A stretch of 64,000 bases of DNA, from NCBI RefSeq assembly GCF_018449545.1, contig NZ_JAAVUR010000001.1, forward strand, positions 640,413 to 704,412, read 5' to 3'. The notes below the pieces were generated by a model. The model saw only the letters and a program-made list of their open reading frames with translations, was not told where the DNA came from and did not search any database. A program made the translations under genes and the position numbers. Positions 38,618 to 47,105 of the stretch are shown piece by piece. The stretch is from Granulicella sp. dw_53 (GTDB lineage Bacteria > Acidobacteriota > Terriglobia > Terriglobales > Acidobacteriaceae). Positions within the stretch are counted from its first letter, which is position 1, and every line of letters starts with the position of its first letter.

Positions 38618-38964
38618 TTGGTGAAGCATGGAAGGCATCAATGAGAAGACGGTTGTAAGGAAGATATTTGTGGACTGGGTGTGTCTACAAACTGGGCATC
38701 TACAAAAAGGACCTGTCTAAAAAGGCAAAAAGGAAAGACGAACTAGGACCTATCTAAAAATTTGTCATCCTTGTATCTCTATATGAGTGGCGGTAAGACT
38801 GTAAGTCAGAGGGGGGAACCGTTTTTCTGGTTCCCCACGGGCGTGCGGCATCCGTTCATCCTGAGGTGGTTTTGCCACCGTCGCTCAGCGAGGAACCGCA
38901 TCCCAGGTTGCGTCCGACCGAACAGTCGCCCGACTCTCCAGTCGCACTTACAAGGCAGGTTACC
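38618..38964. other. intergenic region before IS110 remnant, with hairpins
   Basis: About 350 nt with no supported gene. It contains a perfect 8-bp hairpin (GGGGAACC / GGTTCCCC, 38813-38836) and a 5-bp hairpin GGTGG-TTTTG-CCACC (38865-38879). Two near-identical 11-mers (GACCTGTCTAA / GACCTATCTAA) near 38710-38760 form a short direct repeat. It may include the left flank of the IS110 remnant. Confidence 0.4.
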
Positions 38965-39324
38965 GTGACCCGGATTATTTGTGGAGTGGATATCTCATCA
39001 ACCTCGCTTGCAGCCCGTATCGGCTCTCGCGGCGCCCAGGACAGCTTCGCCAACACCCCAGCCGGCATCGCCTCGCTGGCCAGCTTCTGCCACCATCATC
39101 ACGTCGAACTGGTGGCCATGGAAGCCACCGGCGGCTACGAAAGACAGGCCTTCACCCGTCTCTGGGAGCTTGGTCTGCCCGTCGCCATCCTCAACCCCCG
39201 CCAGGTGCGCCGCTTCGCCGAGGGCCTCGGCCTGCTGGAAAAGACCGACAGCCTCGACGCCGGCCTCATCGCCCACTTCGCCGACGTGCGCTCCAGCGCG
39301 CCACAAGTTACTCATCCGACTTAA
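38965..39324 (+). pseudogene. IS110-family transposase, N-terminal remnant
   Basis: About 119 residues from a GTG at 38965 match the DEDD RuvC-like N-terminus of IS110 transposases: IICGVDISSTSLAAR (first Asp), ELVAMEATGGYERQAF (Glu), NPRQVRRFAEGLGLLEKTDS and LDAGLIAHFAD (Asp). Intact proteins run to ~300-400 residues with a C-terminal Ser domain; here the frame ends after FADVRSSAPQVTHPT and no C-terminal domain follows. It is a truncated, dead element. Confidence 0.8.
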
Positions 39325-39646
39325 CGCCAAGGCACGAGAGGTCAGACGCCAGATCCAGATCGCACCCAACCCACAGCAAGACAACCGCGCTCTCGCTCTT
39401 CCATAAAGAATCAGCAGCAGGGATGGTGGGAAAGCGGGAAACGCAAAGCGTTTTCCGAGGCAGTCCCATCGCCGTCTTTTCCACCAGCCGCTTGACAAAA
39501 ACAGACAGTCGCTGAGCGAAGTCACTCGCAGTCTCATCGCGAGGGACGCAGTCGAAGGACCTGTGGTTTGTTCGGAGCGGCACCTTCTTCAAGTGATCTC
39601 AGCAGATATCTATCGAACCACACCGATTCGACTTTGAGTTCAACAG
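39325..39646. other. intergenic region after IS110 remnant
   Basis: About 320 nt without a supported gene. It carries family B repeat copy 1 (39512-39569). The rest may be decayed transposon or intergenic DNA. Confidence 0.5.
39512..39569 (+). repeat. family B palindromic repeat, copy 1
   Basis: TGAGCG core, then a 9-bp stem with one mismatch (GTCACTCGC / GCGAGGGAC) around the loop AGTCTCATC, then GCAGTCGAAGGACC. The 5' TTTGTCATCC part of the other copies is missing here. Confidence 0.75.
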
Positions 39647-40027
39647 CTAACGAAGAAACAACAAATACATCGCCATCGCCAAACCAATCGCCGCCAGCAC
39701 CAGTGCAAGAATTACCGCACTCCGCGAAACCCGCCCCGGAACCCAACTACCCGAACTCAGCTCCCGCACCACCCGCACATGACTCACGACCGCATTGAGA
39801 TTAACGATCACCCCCATGAACACCAGCGCAACGCCAGACCAAACCGAGAGCGGATGGGTATCCGTCACGGAATGCGCCTGGCTGGCACTCATCTCCCGCA
39901 AGAACAGTCCAAATCGGCTAACTGCAAAGCCCACCCCCATCAACCCCAGACCAGTGCGAATCCAGGCAAGAAACGTCCGCTCCGCCGCAAAATAAATCCT
40001 CGGATCCTTCTCCCCGCTCCCATCCAT
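39647..40027 (-). CDS. DUF202/YidH-family membrane protein
   Basis: 126 residues from the ATG at 40027. Matches the DUF202 family: DPRIYFAAERTFLAWIRTGL followed by three hydrophobic segments (LGLMGVGFAVSRFGLF; WSGVALVFMGVIVNLNAV; AVILALVLAAIGLAMAMYLL). The length is right for YidH proteins. These inner-membrane proteins have no established biochemical function. It is divergent from the GNAT gene. Confidence 0.85.
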   Translation of the reverse strand: MDGSGEKDPRIYFAAERTFLAWIRTGLGLMGVGFAVSRFGLFLREMSASQAHSVTDTHPLSVWSGVALVFMGVIVNLNAVVSHVRVVRELSSGSWVPGRVSRSAVILALVLAAIGLAMAMYLLFLR

Positions 40028-40126
40028 AGCCTGAATTGTACCCACAGAGCCCAATCTCGAGCCCTGGGACTACGCGCTCTCCCATGAGGTAGGCTCTTCT
40101 AAGCCGATGGACAACACAGACAGCCG

Positions 40127-40729
40127 ATGAAACCCACCACTCCCACCCTAGAAGGCCCACGCATCCGCCTGGAACCCCTAACCCTTGCCCACCTCCCGGC
40201 CCTGGAACAAGTAGCCTTCGATCCCCGCATCTGGCGCTACATGAATACCCCCGTCAACACCCCACAAGACCTCCGCAAATGGGCCGAGACCGCCCTAGCC
40301 CTGAAACAAGCAGGCACCGTCATACCCTGGGTCACCATCCTCAAGTCCGAAAATAAAGTTATAGGCAGCACCCGCTACATGGACCTCGATCTCCACCACC
40401 GCACCGTCGAGATCGGCAACACCTGGCTCTCACCCCAATACCACGGAGCCCACGCCAACCCAGAAGCCAAGCTCCTCCAACTCACCTACGCCTTCGAGAC
40501 CCTCAACCTCCGCCGCGTAGCTCTCAAGACCCACCACGAGAACCTGCAATCGCAAGCCGCCATGCGCAAACTAGGCGCACAATACGAGGGCACCTTCCGC
40601 AACCACTACATCATGGACAACGGCTCCCAGCGCCACAGCGTATGGTTCAGCATCATCCAGGAAGACTGGCCGCAGGTGAAATCTCAACTAGAGCACCGGC
40701 TGGCACAGGCGCATCCACCGTCCGCTTAA
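40127..40729 (+). CDS. GNAT acetyltransferase (RimJ/RimL-like)
   Basis: 200 residues. GNAT fold with LEGPRIRLEPLTLAHLPALE at the start, central strands VIGSTRYMDLDLHHRTVEIG and TWLSPQYHGAHANPEAKLLQ (acetyl-CoA loop region), then LRRVALKTHHENLQSQAAMR and LGAQYEGTFRNHYIM, typical of RimL-type N-acetyltransferases. The substrate may be a protein N-terminus or a small molecule. The 3' end overlaps convergent rlmN by 77 bp. Confidence 0.85.
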   Translation: MKPTTPTLEGPRIRLEPLTLAHLPALEQVAFDPRIWRYMNTPVNTPQDLRKWAETALALKQAGTVIPWVTILKSENKVIGSTRYMDLDLHHRTVEIGNTWLSPQYHGAHANPEAKLLQLTYAFETLNLRRVALKTHHENLQSQAAMRKLGAQYEGTFRNHYIMDNGSQRHSVWFSIIQEDWPQVKSQLEHRLAQAHPPSA

Positions 40730-41942
40730 GCTGCCCACAAGCCGCATAGATATCACGCCCCCGCGGCCTGCGGATATAAGTCGGAATCCCACCCGCGATC
40801 AGCATCTTCTGAAACACCACCACATCCTCCGGCTCCGGCTGATGGTAGTCAATCCCCGGCCCCGGATTCCACACAATCAGATTCACCTTGGCCCGGATCC
40901 CCGCCAGCAGGGCCAGCACCTCGCGCGCATGTTCCGGCTGATCGTTCACCCCACCCAGTAGCACATACTCGAATGTCACCCACTCCCGCGTCTTCAACGG
41001 AATCTTCTGCACCGCCTCCAGCAACTTCGCGATATTCCACTTCCGCGTGATCGGCATCACCTGCTCCCGCACCACGTCGTTAGAAGCATTCAAACTCAAA
41101 GCCAGCTTCGGCCGCAGCGTCTCCTTCGCAAACGCCTCGATTCCCGGCAGTATCCCAGAGGTCGAGACTGTCATCCGCGACTCCGAGATCCCGATCCCCT
41201 CCACCAACACCTGCACCGACTTCATGAACGCCGCATAGTTCAAAAACGGCTCACCCATCCCCATAAACACCAGGTTGATCCGGTCCTTGCCAATCTGAAT
41301 CCCATGCCGGTTCAGCACCGCCGCCACCTGCCCGGCGATCTCCCCCGCCGTAAGATTCCGCTTGATCCCCAGCTTCGCCGTCAGGCAAAACTGGCAGTTC
41401 ACCGCGCACCCCACCTGGCTGGAAATACAGATCGTAGCCCGCCGAAATCCCTGCGGAGCCAACGCCCCCCAATTCCTCGTATCGACCCTCCGGCCACTCA
41501 CCGCCTCTTCAGCCGCAACCTCTTCGCCCGACTCCTCAGCTGCCGCCTCCGACCCGTCCCCCCGTTCGCCACCATCCCCATCCGGCATCCAGACCGTCTC
41601 GACGGTCTCCCCATCCGCCATCCGCATCAGATAGCGCTCCGTCCCATCCACAGACTTCGCCGCCTGCACAATCTCCGGCAACCCCACCGAGTAGCCCTCA
41701 CCCCGCAAAGCCTCCCGCAAAGCTACCGGAAACGTCGTAACCTCATCCAGCCCACTCACCCGCTGCTTATAGAGCGCATCTCCAAGCTGTACTGCGCGAT
41801 AGCCCTTCTGCCCCAACCCCGCCAGCAGGTCCGTCAGTTCCGCCCGCGTCAAACCGAACAGCGCCCGCGGAGCAGCCTTATCCCCGGCATCCGCCTTCGC
41901 CTGCCCTACCAGCAACTCCGAATTCGATATCTCTTGTTCCAT
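40653..41942 (-). CDS. rlmN: 23S rRNA (adenine-C2)-methyltransferase RlmN with acidic insert
   Basis: 429 residues from the ATG at 41942 (a GTG lies 6 codons upstream). Radical-SAM enzyme that methylates C2 of A2503 in 23S rRNA and also acts on some tRNAs. Motifs: ICISSQVGCAVNCQFCLTAK with the CX3CX2C cluster ligands, FMGMGEPFLN, TVSTSGILPG, LSLNASND and DIYAACGQL with the second catalytic Cys. Between VETVWMPD and the FRRATICIS segment lie ~45 extra residues, Glu/Gly-rich, where E. coli RlmN has almost none. Confidence 0.93.
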   Translation of the reverse strand: MEQEISNSELLVGQAKADAGDKAAPRALFGLTRAELTDLLAGLGQKGYRAVQLGDALYKQRVSGLDEVTTFPVALREALRGEGYSVGLPEIVQAAKSVDGTERYLMRMADGETVETVWMPDGDGGERGDGSEAAAEESGEEVAAEEAVSGRRVDTRNWGALAPQGFRRATICISSQVGCAVNCQFCLTAKLGIKRNLTAGEIAGQVAAVLNRHGIQIGKDRINLVFMGMGEPFLNYAAFMKSVQVLVEGIGISESRMTVSTSGILPGIEAFAKETLRPKLALSLNASNDVVREQVMPITRKWNIAKLLEAVQKIPLKTREWVTFEYVLLGGVNDQPEHAREVLALLAGIRAKVNLIVWNPGPGIDYHQPEPEDVVVFQKMLIAGGIPTYIRRPRGRDIYAACGQLKRTVDAPVPAGALVEISPAASLPG

Positions 41943-42043
41943 GTATCCGTTCAAATCCACCTTGGGAAGGCCTACACTCCAGTCTACCGTGCCCAGCCCA
42001 ATCCCTCCCTTCGCTGTGAAACAATAGACACACTAGGAGAAGC

Positions 42044-43369
42044 ATGCCAGCAATCGCCACAGATCAGCTCAGCACCACCCCCTTCACCCTGAATCAGACC
42101 CCCCGCAACATCCGCAAGACCGTGCTCCCCAATGGCCTCCTCGTCCTCACCGAGTCCATGCCCCACGTCCGCAGCGTCTCCATGGGCGCCTGGATCGGCA
42201 CCGGCTCCCGCGACGAGTCCGCCCCCCTCAACGGGATCTCCCACTTCGTCGAGCACATGGTCTTCAAGGGCACCACCTCCCGCTCCGCCCAGCAGCTCGC
42301 CCGCGAGGTCGACACCATCGGCGGCAACCTCGACGCCTTCACCGGCAAAGAGATGGTCTGCTTCAACATCAAGGTCCTCGACGAGAACGTCCCCCCCGCC
42401 CTCGATCTCCTCTCCGACCTCGTCCTCCACCCCACCTTCACGCCCGAGGACATCGCCCGCGAGCAAGGCGTCATCCTCGAAGAGATCAAGATGGACGAAG
42501 ACAACCCCGACTACCTCGTCCACGAGCTCTTCACCCAGAACTTCTGGAAGAACGACGCCCTCGGCCGCCCCATCCTCGGCACCGCCAAGACCGTCTCTAG
42601 CTTCGACCAGCCCACCCTCTTCAGCTTCTACGCCGACCGCTTCACCCCCCGCAACATGGTCTTCTCCGCCGCCGGCAACCTCGACCACGACGCCTTCGTC
42701 GAGCAGGTAGCCCACCACTTCAACTCCCTGGCCTCCACCACGACACCCGCCACCACCCGCCAGCCGCCCGTCTCCAACCCCCACATCACGCTCAAGCGCA
42801 AAAAATCCCTCGAGCAGGTCCAGCTCTGCCTCGGAGTCCCCGCGCCCCCGGTCAACGACCCCGACCGCTACGGCGTCTACCTCCTCAACACCATGCTCGG
42901 CGGCGGCATGAGCTCTCGCCTCTTCCAATCCATCCGCGAAGACCAGGGCCTCGCCTACTCCATCTACTCCGAGATGAACCCCTTCGACGACACCGGCTCG
43001 CTCTCCGTCTACGCCGGAACCTCCGTCGACAAGACCGAAAAGCTCCTCCAGCTTACCCTCGTCGAACTGACCCGTCTTAAACAAGAGACCGTCTCCGAGG
43101 CGGAACTCAAACGCGCCCAGGATCAGCTCAAAAGCAACATCGTCATCGGCCTCGAAAGTTCGGGTAGCAGAATGGCCAACCTCGCCCGCCAGCAGATGTA
43201 CTTCGGCCGCTTCTTTGGCGTGGAGGAGATCACCAGTGAGATCGAAGCCGTCACTCCCGCCACCATCCAGCGCCTCGCCCAACAGCTCTTCCGCCCCGAG
43301 CTCATGGCCCTCACCCTGCTCGGCAACCTCGGAACCATGAAGATCGAACGCGAGCATCTGGCCTGCTAA
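42044..43369 (+). CDS. M16-family zinc metalloprotease (processing-peptidase-like)
   Basis: 441 residues. The inverted zinc motif HFVEHMVFKGT (HxxEH) near residue 65 with the distal Glu in NIKVLDENVPPALD marks an active M16 peptidase; LGGGMSSRLFQSIREDQGLA gives the C-terminal domain Arg/Tyr motif. The single-chain size matches mitochondrial-processing-peptidase-like bacterial enzymes. No signal peptide is evident. AGGAG 4 nt upstream of the ATG fixes the start. Confidence 0.92.
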   Translation: MPAIATDQLSTTPFTLNQTPRNIRKTVLPNGLLVLTESMPHVRSVSMGAWIGTGSRDESAPLNGISHFVEHMVFKGTTSRSAQQLAREVDTIGGNLDAFTGKEMVCFNIKVLDENVPPALDLLSDLVLHPTFTPEDIAREQGVILEEIKMDEDNPDYLVHELFTQNFWKNDALGRPILGTAKTVSSFDQPTLFSFYADRFTPRNMVFSAAGNLDHDAFVEQVAHHFNSLASTTTPATTRQPPVSNPHITLKRKKSLEQVQLCLGVPAPPVNDPDRYGVYLLNTMLGGGMSSRLFQSIREDQGLAYSIYSEMNPFDDTGSLSVYAGTSVDKTEKLLQLTLVELTRLKQETVSEAELKRAQDQLKSNIVIGLESSGSRMANLARQQMYFGRFFGVEEITSEIEAVTPATIQRLAQQLFRPELMALTLLGNLGTMKIEREHLAC

Positions 43370-43459
43370 CCCATCTGCTGGTAAAGTTTGGACGTGTGAA
43401 GCAAACGCACCAATCGTACTGAGGCCGTAAGAACCACCGAGATCGAGGAAGAACACCCA

Positions 43460-44005
43460 ATGAATCCGACCAGCAACGCCCTGAATCTACGCAACCGAGC
43501 CATTCGCCATCTGGACGTCAGCCCCGAAGCAGGCTTCACCCTCATCGAGCTCCTCATCGTCATGTCCGTCATGCTCATCCTCATGACCCTCGCCGTCCCC
43601 CAGCTCCTCAAGCTCCGCAAGCAGGCCAACGAGACCTCCGCCGCCCAGTCCGTCCGCACCATCGCCCAGGCCGAGCTCCAGTACAACTCCGCCTACCCCG
43701 CCAACGGCTTCGCCTGCTCCCTCGCCTCCCTCGGCGGAGACCCCAAATCCGGTGCCCCCACCGCCCAGGCCGCCCAGCTCGTCGCCCCCGACCTCGCCGC
43801 AGGCCAGAAGGCCGGCTACACCTTCGCCATCACCAACTGCAGCAAGGTGACCGTCAACAATCAGGACATGTACACCTCCTTTGAGATCACCGCCGTCCCC
43901 CAGGCCATCGGCAAGACCGGCGACAACGGCTTCTGCTCCGACGAGAACAACACCATCCGTAAGGATCCCACCGGAGGCACGAACTGCACCGTCGCCCTCC
44001 AGTAA
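43460..44005 (+). CDS. type IV pilin-like protein (prepilin)
   Basis: 181 residues. Class III prepilin signal with cleavage motif before GFTLIELLIVMSVMLILMTL, Glu at position 5 of the mature protein, then an amphipathic helix (RKQANETSAAQSVRTIAQAE) and a globular domain with paired Cys. The leader is unusually long (~29 residues). It is assembled into a type IV pilus or type II pseudopilus. No other pilus genes are adjacent. The stop overlaps the LolA ATG by one base (TAATG). Confidence 0.88.
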   Translation: MNPTSNALNLRNRAIRHLDVSPEAGFTLIELLIVMSVMLILMTLAVPQLLKLRKQANETSAAQSVRTIAQAELQYNSAYPANGFACSLASLGGDPKSGAPTAQAAQLVAPDLAAGQKAGYTFAITNCSKVTVNNQDMYTSFEITAVPQAIGKTGDNGFCSDENNTIRKDPTGGTNCTVALQ

Positions 44006-44646
44006 TGCGGTCCTCACCTAAGCTCTCCCTCGCTCTTCTGCTCGTCCTCTGCGCGCCCCTGGATGCGCAGAGCGACACCTCCATCCTCCGCAAAGTCGAC
44101 GACCACTACAACCACCTCACCAGCCTCCGCACCCACTACCGTGAGCGCTACACCGGCATGGGCATGGACCGCGCCGAAGAGGGAACCCTCGTCCTCAAGA
44201 AGCCCGGCCGCATGCGTTGGAGCTATGCCCAGCCCGTCGGAAAGATCTTCGTCCTCGACGGCAAGTTCGCCTGGTTCTACACCCCCGGCGACTCCCAGGC
44301 CCAGCGCATCCCCGCCAAACAGCTCGACGACCTCCGCTCCCCCCTCCGCTTCCTCCTCGGCCACACCCAGCTCTCCAAAGAGCTCGAACACATCACCGTC
44401 ACCCCCGACCCCGCCGGATTCAGCATCGCCGGCGTCCCCAAAGGCATGGCCCAGCGGCTCAAGCTCCTTACCCTGGTCGTAACCCCCACCGGCGCCATCC
44501 AACAGATGCGGCTCGAAGAGGTCGACGGCGCAATCACCGAGTTCGCCTTCTCCGACATGCAGGAAAACGCCCCCGTCAAAGACAGCGACTTCCTCTTCAC
44601 CCCCCCAGACGGCGTCACCATCATCGAAGGCATCTCCCCCATCTAG
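44005..44646 (+). CDS. lolA: LolA-like outer-membrane lipoprotein carrier
   Basis: 213 residues with signal peptide (SLALLLVLCAPLDAQS). LolA fold features: YRERYTGMGMDRAEEGTLVL, then KKPGRMRWSYAQPVGKIFVL, DGKFAWFYTPGDSQAQRI, and a C-terminal region GVTIIEGISPI. It would shuttle lipoproteins across the periplasm to the outer membrane. Its translation is coupled to the pilin gene. Confidence 0.85.
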   Translation: MRSSPKLSLALLLVLCAPLDAQSDTSILRKVDDHYNHLTSLRTHYRERYTGMGMDRAEEGTLVLKKPGRMRWSYAQPVGKIFVLDGKFAWFYTPGDSQAQRIPAKQLDDLRSPLRFLLGHTQLSKELEHITVTPDPAGFSIAGVPKGMAQRLKLLTLVVTPTGAIQQMRLEEVDGAITEFAFSDMQENAPVKDSDFLFTPPDGVTIIEGISPI

Positions 44647-44880
44647 CACCATCCCTCCTATCAGCTTTTTATCCCCCTAATCACCGTTACGCCTTAAAAA
44701 TCGGTGCCATCGGCGCCAATCGGTGTTAAGCCGTCCCACCGCCTCGAAATTACCAAACTGCAACACTCCAGCCATCGAATCGACCTCATCCCATAAGACC
44801 CATAAGGTAAAATCACCCAACCGCCTGCAAATGGCAGGCCATCTGCAGCAGCACGAACGTTGCAAAGAAAAAGGTTTCCC

Positions 44881-45609
44881 GTGTCGAACACACTTTCCAC
44901 GCAATACCTGAACACCTCCGAGTTTCACGCCGCCGTCCACCAGCTCTCCCCCACCGTAGCCGTCTTCGACTGCGACGGCACCCTCTGGTCCGGTGACGCA
45001 GGCTCCTCCTTTATGACCTGGACCATCGAGACCGGCCTCGTCTCCCGCGAGACCGCCGACTGGATCGACGCCAAATACCGCGGCTACAAGCGCGGCGAGG
45101 TCTCCGAGCTCGACATCTGCGGCCAGATGGTCCAGATGTACCACGGCCTCCGCGAAGAGGAGATGCGCTCCGCCGCCCGCGCCTTCTTCCAGGCCCGCAT
45201 CGAAAAGAACATCTTCCCCGAGATGCTCGAGCTCGTCACCGCCCTCCAGTCCAAAGGCGTCGACATCTGGGCCGTCAGCTCCACCAACGACTGGGTCATC
45301 GAAGAGGGCGTCCAGCGATTCAACATCCCCGCCAACCGAGTCCTCTCCGCCCGCGTGCAGGTCGTCAACGGCCTCGTTACCGAGACCCTCACCGACGTCC
45401 CCACCGACGAGGGTAAAGTCGCCTCTCTCCTCCGCGCCGGCATCCCCCACCCCGACGCCGTCTTCGGCAACTCCGTCCACGACGCCGCCATGCTCGCCAT
45501 CGCCCGCCGCGCCTTCCCCATCAACCCCACCCCCGCCCTGCTCGAACGCGCCGCCGACGAGGGCTGGCCCGTCTACTACCCCTCCTCGGTAGCCCCACCC
45601 CAACCCTAA
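44881..45609 (+). CDS. HAD-superfamily phosphatase (PSPase-like, subclass IB)
   Basis: 242 residues from a GTG at 44881 with AAGG about 7 nt upstream; an upstream ATG at 44860 is in frame. Motifs: VAVFDCDGTLWSGDAG (nucleophile Asp), WAVSSTNDW (motif II), Lys in TDEGKVASLL, and FGNSVHDAAML (motif IV). Helical cap between motifs I and II. It resembles phosphoserine-phosphatase-like enzymes; the true substrate is uncertain. Confidence 0.85.
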   Translation: MSNTLSTQYLNTSEFHAAVHQLSPTVAVFDCDGTLWSGDAGSSFMTWTIETGLVSRETADWIDAKYRGYKRGEVSELDICGQMVQMYHGLREEEMRSAARAFFQARIEKNIFPEMLELVTALQSKGVDIWAVSSTNDWVIEEGVQRFNIPANRVLSARVQVVNGLVTETLTDVPTDEGKVASLLRAGIPHPDAVFGNSVHDAAMLAIARRAFPINPTPALLERAADEGWPVYYPSSVAPPQP

Positions 45610-45687
45610 ACAGATATCAGCAGTCTTCGGGATTAGCACAGCGCTTTAGCTGGATCTTCCTCACGCTTAAGCACACGCTCAATCATA

Positions 45688-45755
45688 AATTTGTCATCCT
45701 GAGCGTAGCCTCTCGCAGTCTCATCGCGAGAGGCGCAGTCGAAGGACCCGCGGTT
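45688..45755 (+). repeat. family B palindromic repeat, copy 2
   Basis: TTTGTCATCCTGAGCG, then a perfect 9-bp stem (GCCTCTCGC / GCGAGAGGC, 45708-45734) around loop AGTCTCATC, then GCAGTCGAAGGACCCGCGG. Confidence 0.85.
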
Positions 45756-45775
45756 GCCGTTGTTCTCCTCACCCC

Positions 45776-45832
45776 AGCACAAACGCCCGGGTGCCCCATC
45801 CTTTGCGCCTTTGTATCTAGCGAAGGGTGGGA
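45776..45832 (+). repeat. family A palindromic repeat, copy 1
   Basis: CGGGTGCCCCATCC followed by an imperfect inverted arm GCGAAGGGTGGG; the stem CCCATCCTTTGC/GCGAAGGGTGGG pairs fully if G-U pairs are allowed. Confidence 0.8.
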
Positions 45833-45989
45833 CCTCATTCCTCTGCCCTGGCACATCCCAGCCCACAGCTTCAGTACCCACCTATCCCCACCTAAAATCA
45901 TTCGCCCTCATGACGAATAAACAGGGCCCTCGCGTGTTTCCCTAATACACCGAAGTCGATAATCCAGAAATATTGCAAAGAGAAAATTT

Positions 45990-46691
45990 ATGGCAACTTA
46001 TGTCCTTGTACATGGCGCCTGGTACGGATCCTGGTGTTGGAAACGAGTGCGCACAGCACTCCAGGCAGCGGGCCACGAAGTCTTCACCCCGACCCTCACC
46101 GGAGTAGGCGAACGCTCCCACCTCAACTCGCGCGACGTCAATCTTTCCACTCACATTAACGACGTCGTGAACTTAATAAAATGGGAAGGGCTCTCGGACG
46201 TGATTCTCTGCGGCCACTCCTATAGTGGCTGCGTCATCAGCGGAGCCGCCGACCAGATCAGCGATAAGATTCGCGCACTCATCTATCTCGATGCCTTTGT
46301 GCTCGAAGACGGAGAATGCCTCTTTGATCTCGCCAGGGAAGATTGGGTACAGTTCGTACGCCAACAGACACAAGAGAGCGGCGACGGCTGGAAGGTCGCA
46401 CCCACTCCCGCTGAATTCTTCAATGTGAATCAACAGGACTCAGCCTGGGTCGACGCACAATGCACCTCACAGTCGCTCGCATGCTGGGAAGAGCCCATCA
46501 AACTCACGCAGCGGTTTGCTGACATTAAAAATGTCACCCATATTCTTGCCACGGGCTATCCTCCAATCCTTCAACCGTCGCACGACCGGGCAAAGGCCAA
46601 AGGATGGAAGACCAGCACGGTCGACTGCGGACATGCCGTTATGCTCGATCGTCCCGGCGAACTAACGGAATTGTTACTTGAGTACGTCTAG
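45990..46691 (+). CDS. alpha/beta hydrolase (esterase / hydroxynitrile-lyase-like)
   Basis: 233 residues. ATYVLVHGAWYGSWCWKRV (oxyanion HG), nucleophile elbow GHSYSGCVISG, acidic residue in ALIYLDAFVLEDGE and catalytic His in DCGHAVMLDRPGEL. It belongs to the branch containing plant methyl-salicylate esterases and hydroxynitrile lyases and many bacterial esterases. The triad is complete, so activity is likely; substrate unknown. It stands alone, 380 nt after the HAD gene. Confidence 0.87.
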   Translation: MATYVLVHGAWYGSWCWKRVRTALQAAGHEVFTPTLTGVGERSHLNSRDVNLSTHINDVVNLIKWEGLSDVILCGHSYSGCVISGAADQISDKIRALIYLDAFVLEDGECLFDLAREDWVQFVRQQTQESGDGWKVAPTPAEFFNVNQQDSAWVDAQCTSQSLACWEEPIKLTQRFADIKNVTHILATGYPPILQPSHDRAKAKGWKTSTVDCGHAVMLDRPGELTELLLEYV

Positions 46692-47105
46692 TTGGGCATA
46701 CGGTCTCTAAGTAGGGCTTGCCGTTAGCGCACGCTGATTGCGCAAACACGATAGAAGCGGCCACAACCGCTCCTTAACCACTTGGCCGTTGTCTTTCGCC
46801 CCTCTCCCATCAACAACCTTAGCTTTCGCTCTATCCTCACAAATCCTTCCCCTAACGAACAAATTTGTCATCCTGAGCGAATCCCCTCGCAGTCTCATCG
46901 CGAGGGGCGCAGCCGAAGGACCCGCGGTTCGCCCGAAGCGCCAATCTCTTCCACGAGGCACTCAAAATCCACGACCAATGTCTTGGGATTGAGCGAGGCT
47001 TTAGCTCCGGTCATCCCTTCCAAACAGCACTCATTTTCAATCCCTCGACACACGTTCTCTCCCAAATCCAACGCATCCAATACTCCGACGACACGGAGAA
47101 GAACA
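46692..47105. other. intergenic region with family B repeat
   Basis: About 410 nt. It contains family B copy 3 (46861-46931). A longer in-frame extension of the downstream hydrolase crosses the repeat and is rejected as coding. Confidence 0.6.
46861..46931 (+). repeat. family B palindromic repeat, copy 3
   Basis: TTTGTCATCCTGAGCG, 8-bp perfect stem CCCCTCGC / GCGAGGGG around loop AGTCTCATC, then GCAGCCGAAGGACCCGCGG. The stem differs from copy 2 by a compensated T-A to C-G pair. Confidence 0.85.

Larger units (their letters stand above)
45610..45989. other. intergenic region carrying family B and A repeats
   Basis: About 380 nt without a supported gene. It contains one family B copy (45688-45755) and one family A copy (45776-45832) 20 nt apart. 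No terminator or RNA gene recognised besides the repeats. Confidence 0.6.

Noticed and set aside
41984..43456. 490-codon minus-strand open frame
   Set aside because: It is the antisense shadow of the M16 peptidase gene; strong C-ending codon use there leaves few stops on the opposite strand. The translation is Gly/Glu/Asp-rich with no family motif.
46782..47105. Longer N-terminus for the epoxide-hydrolase-like gene
   Set aside because: The extension reads through a family B repeat and has no conserved sequence; a TTG with a good ribosome-binding site follows exactly where homologues begin.
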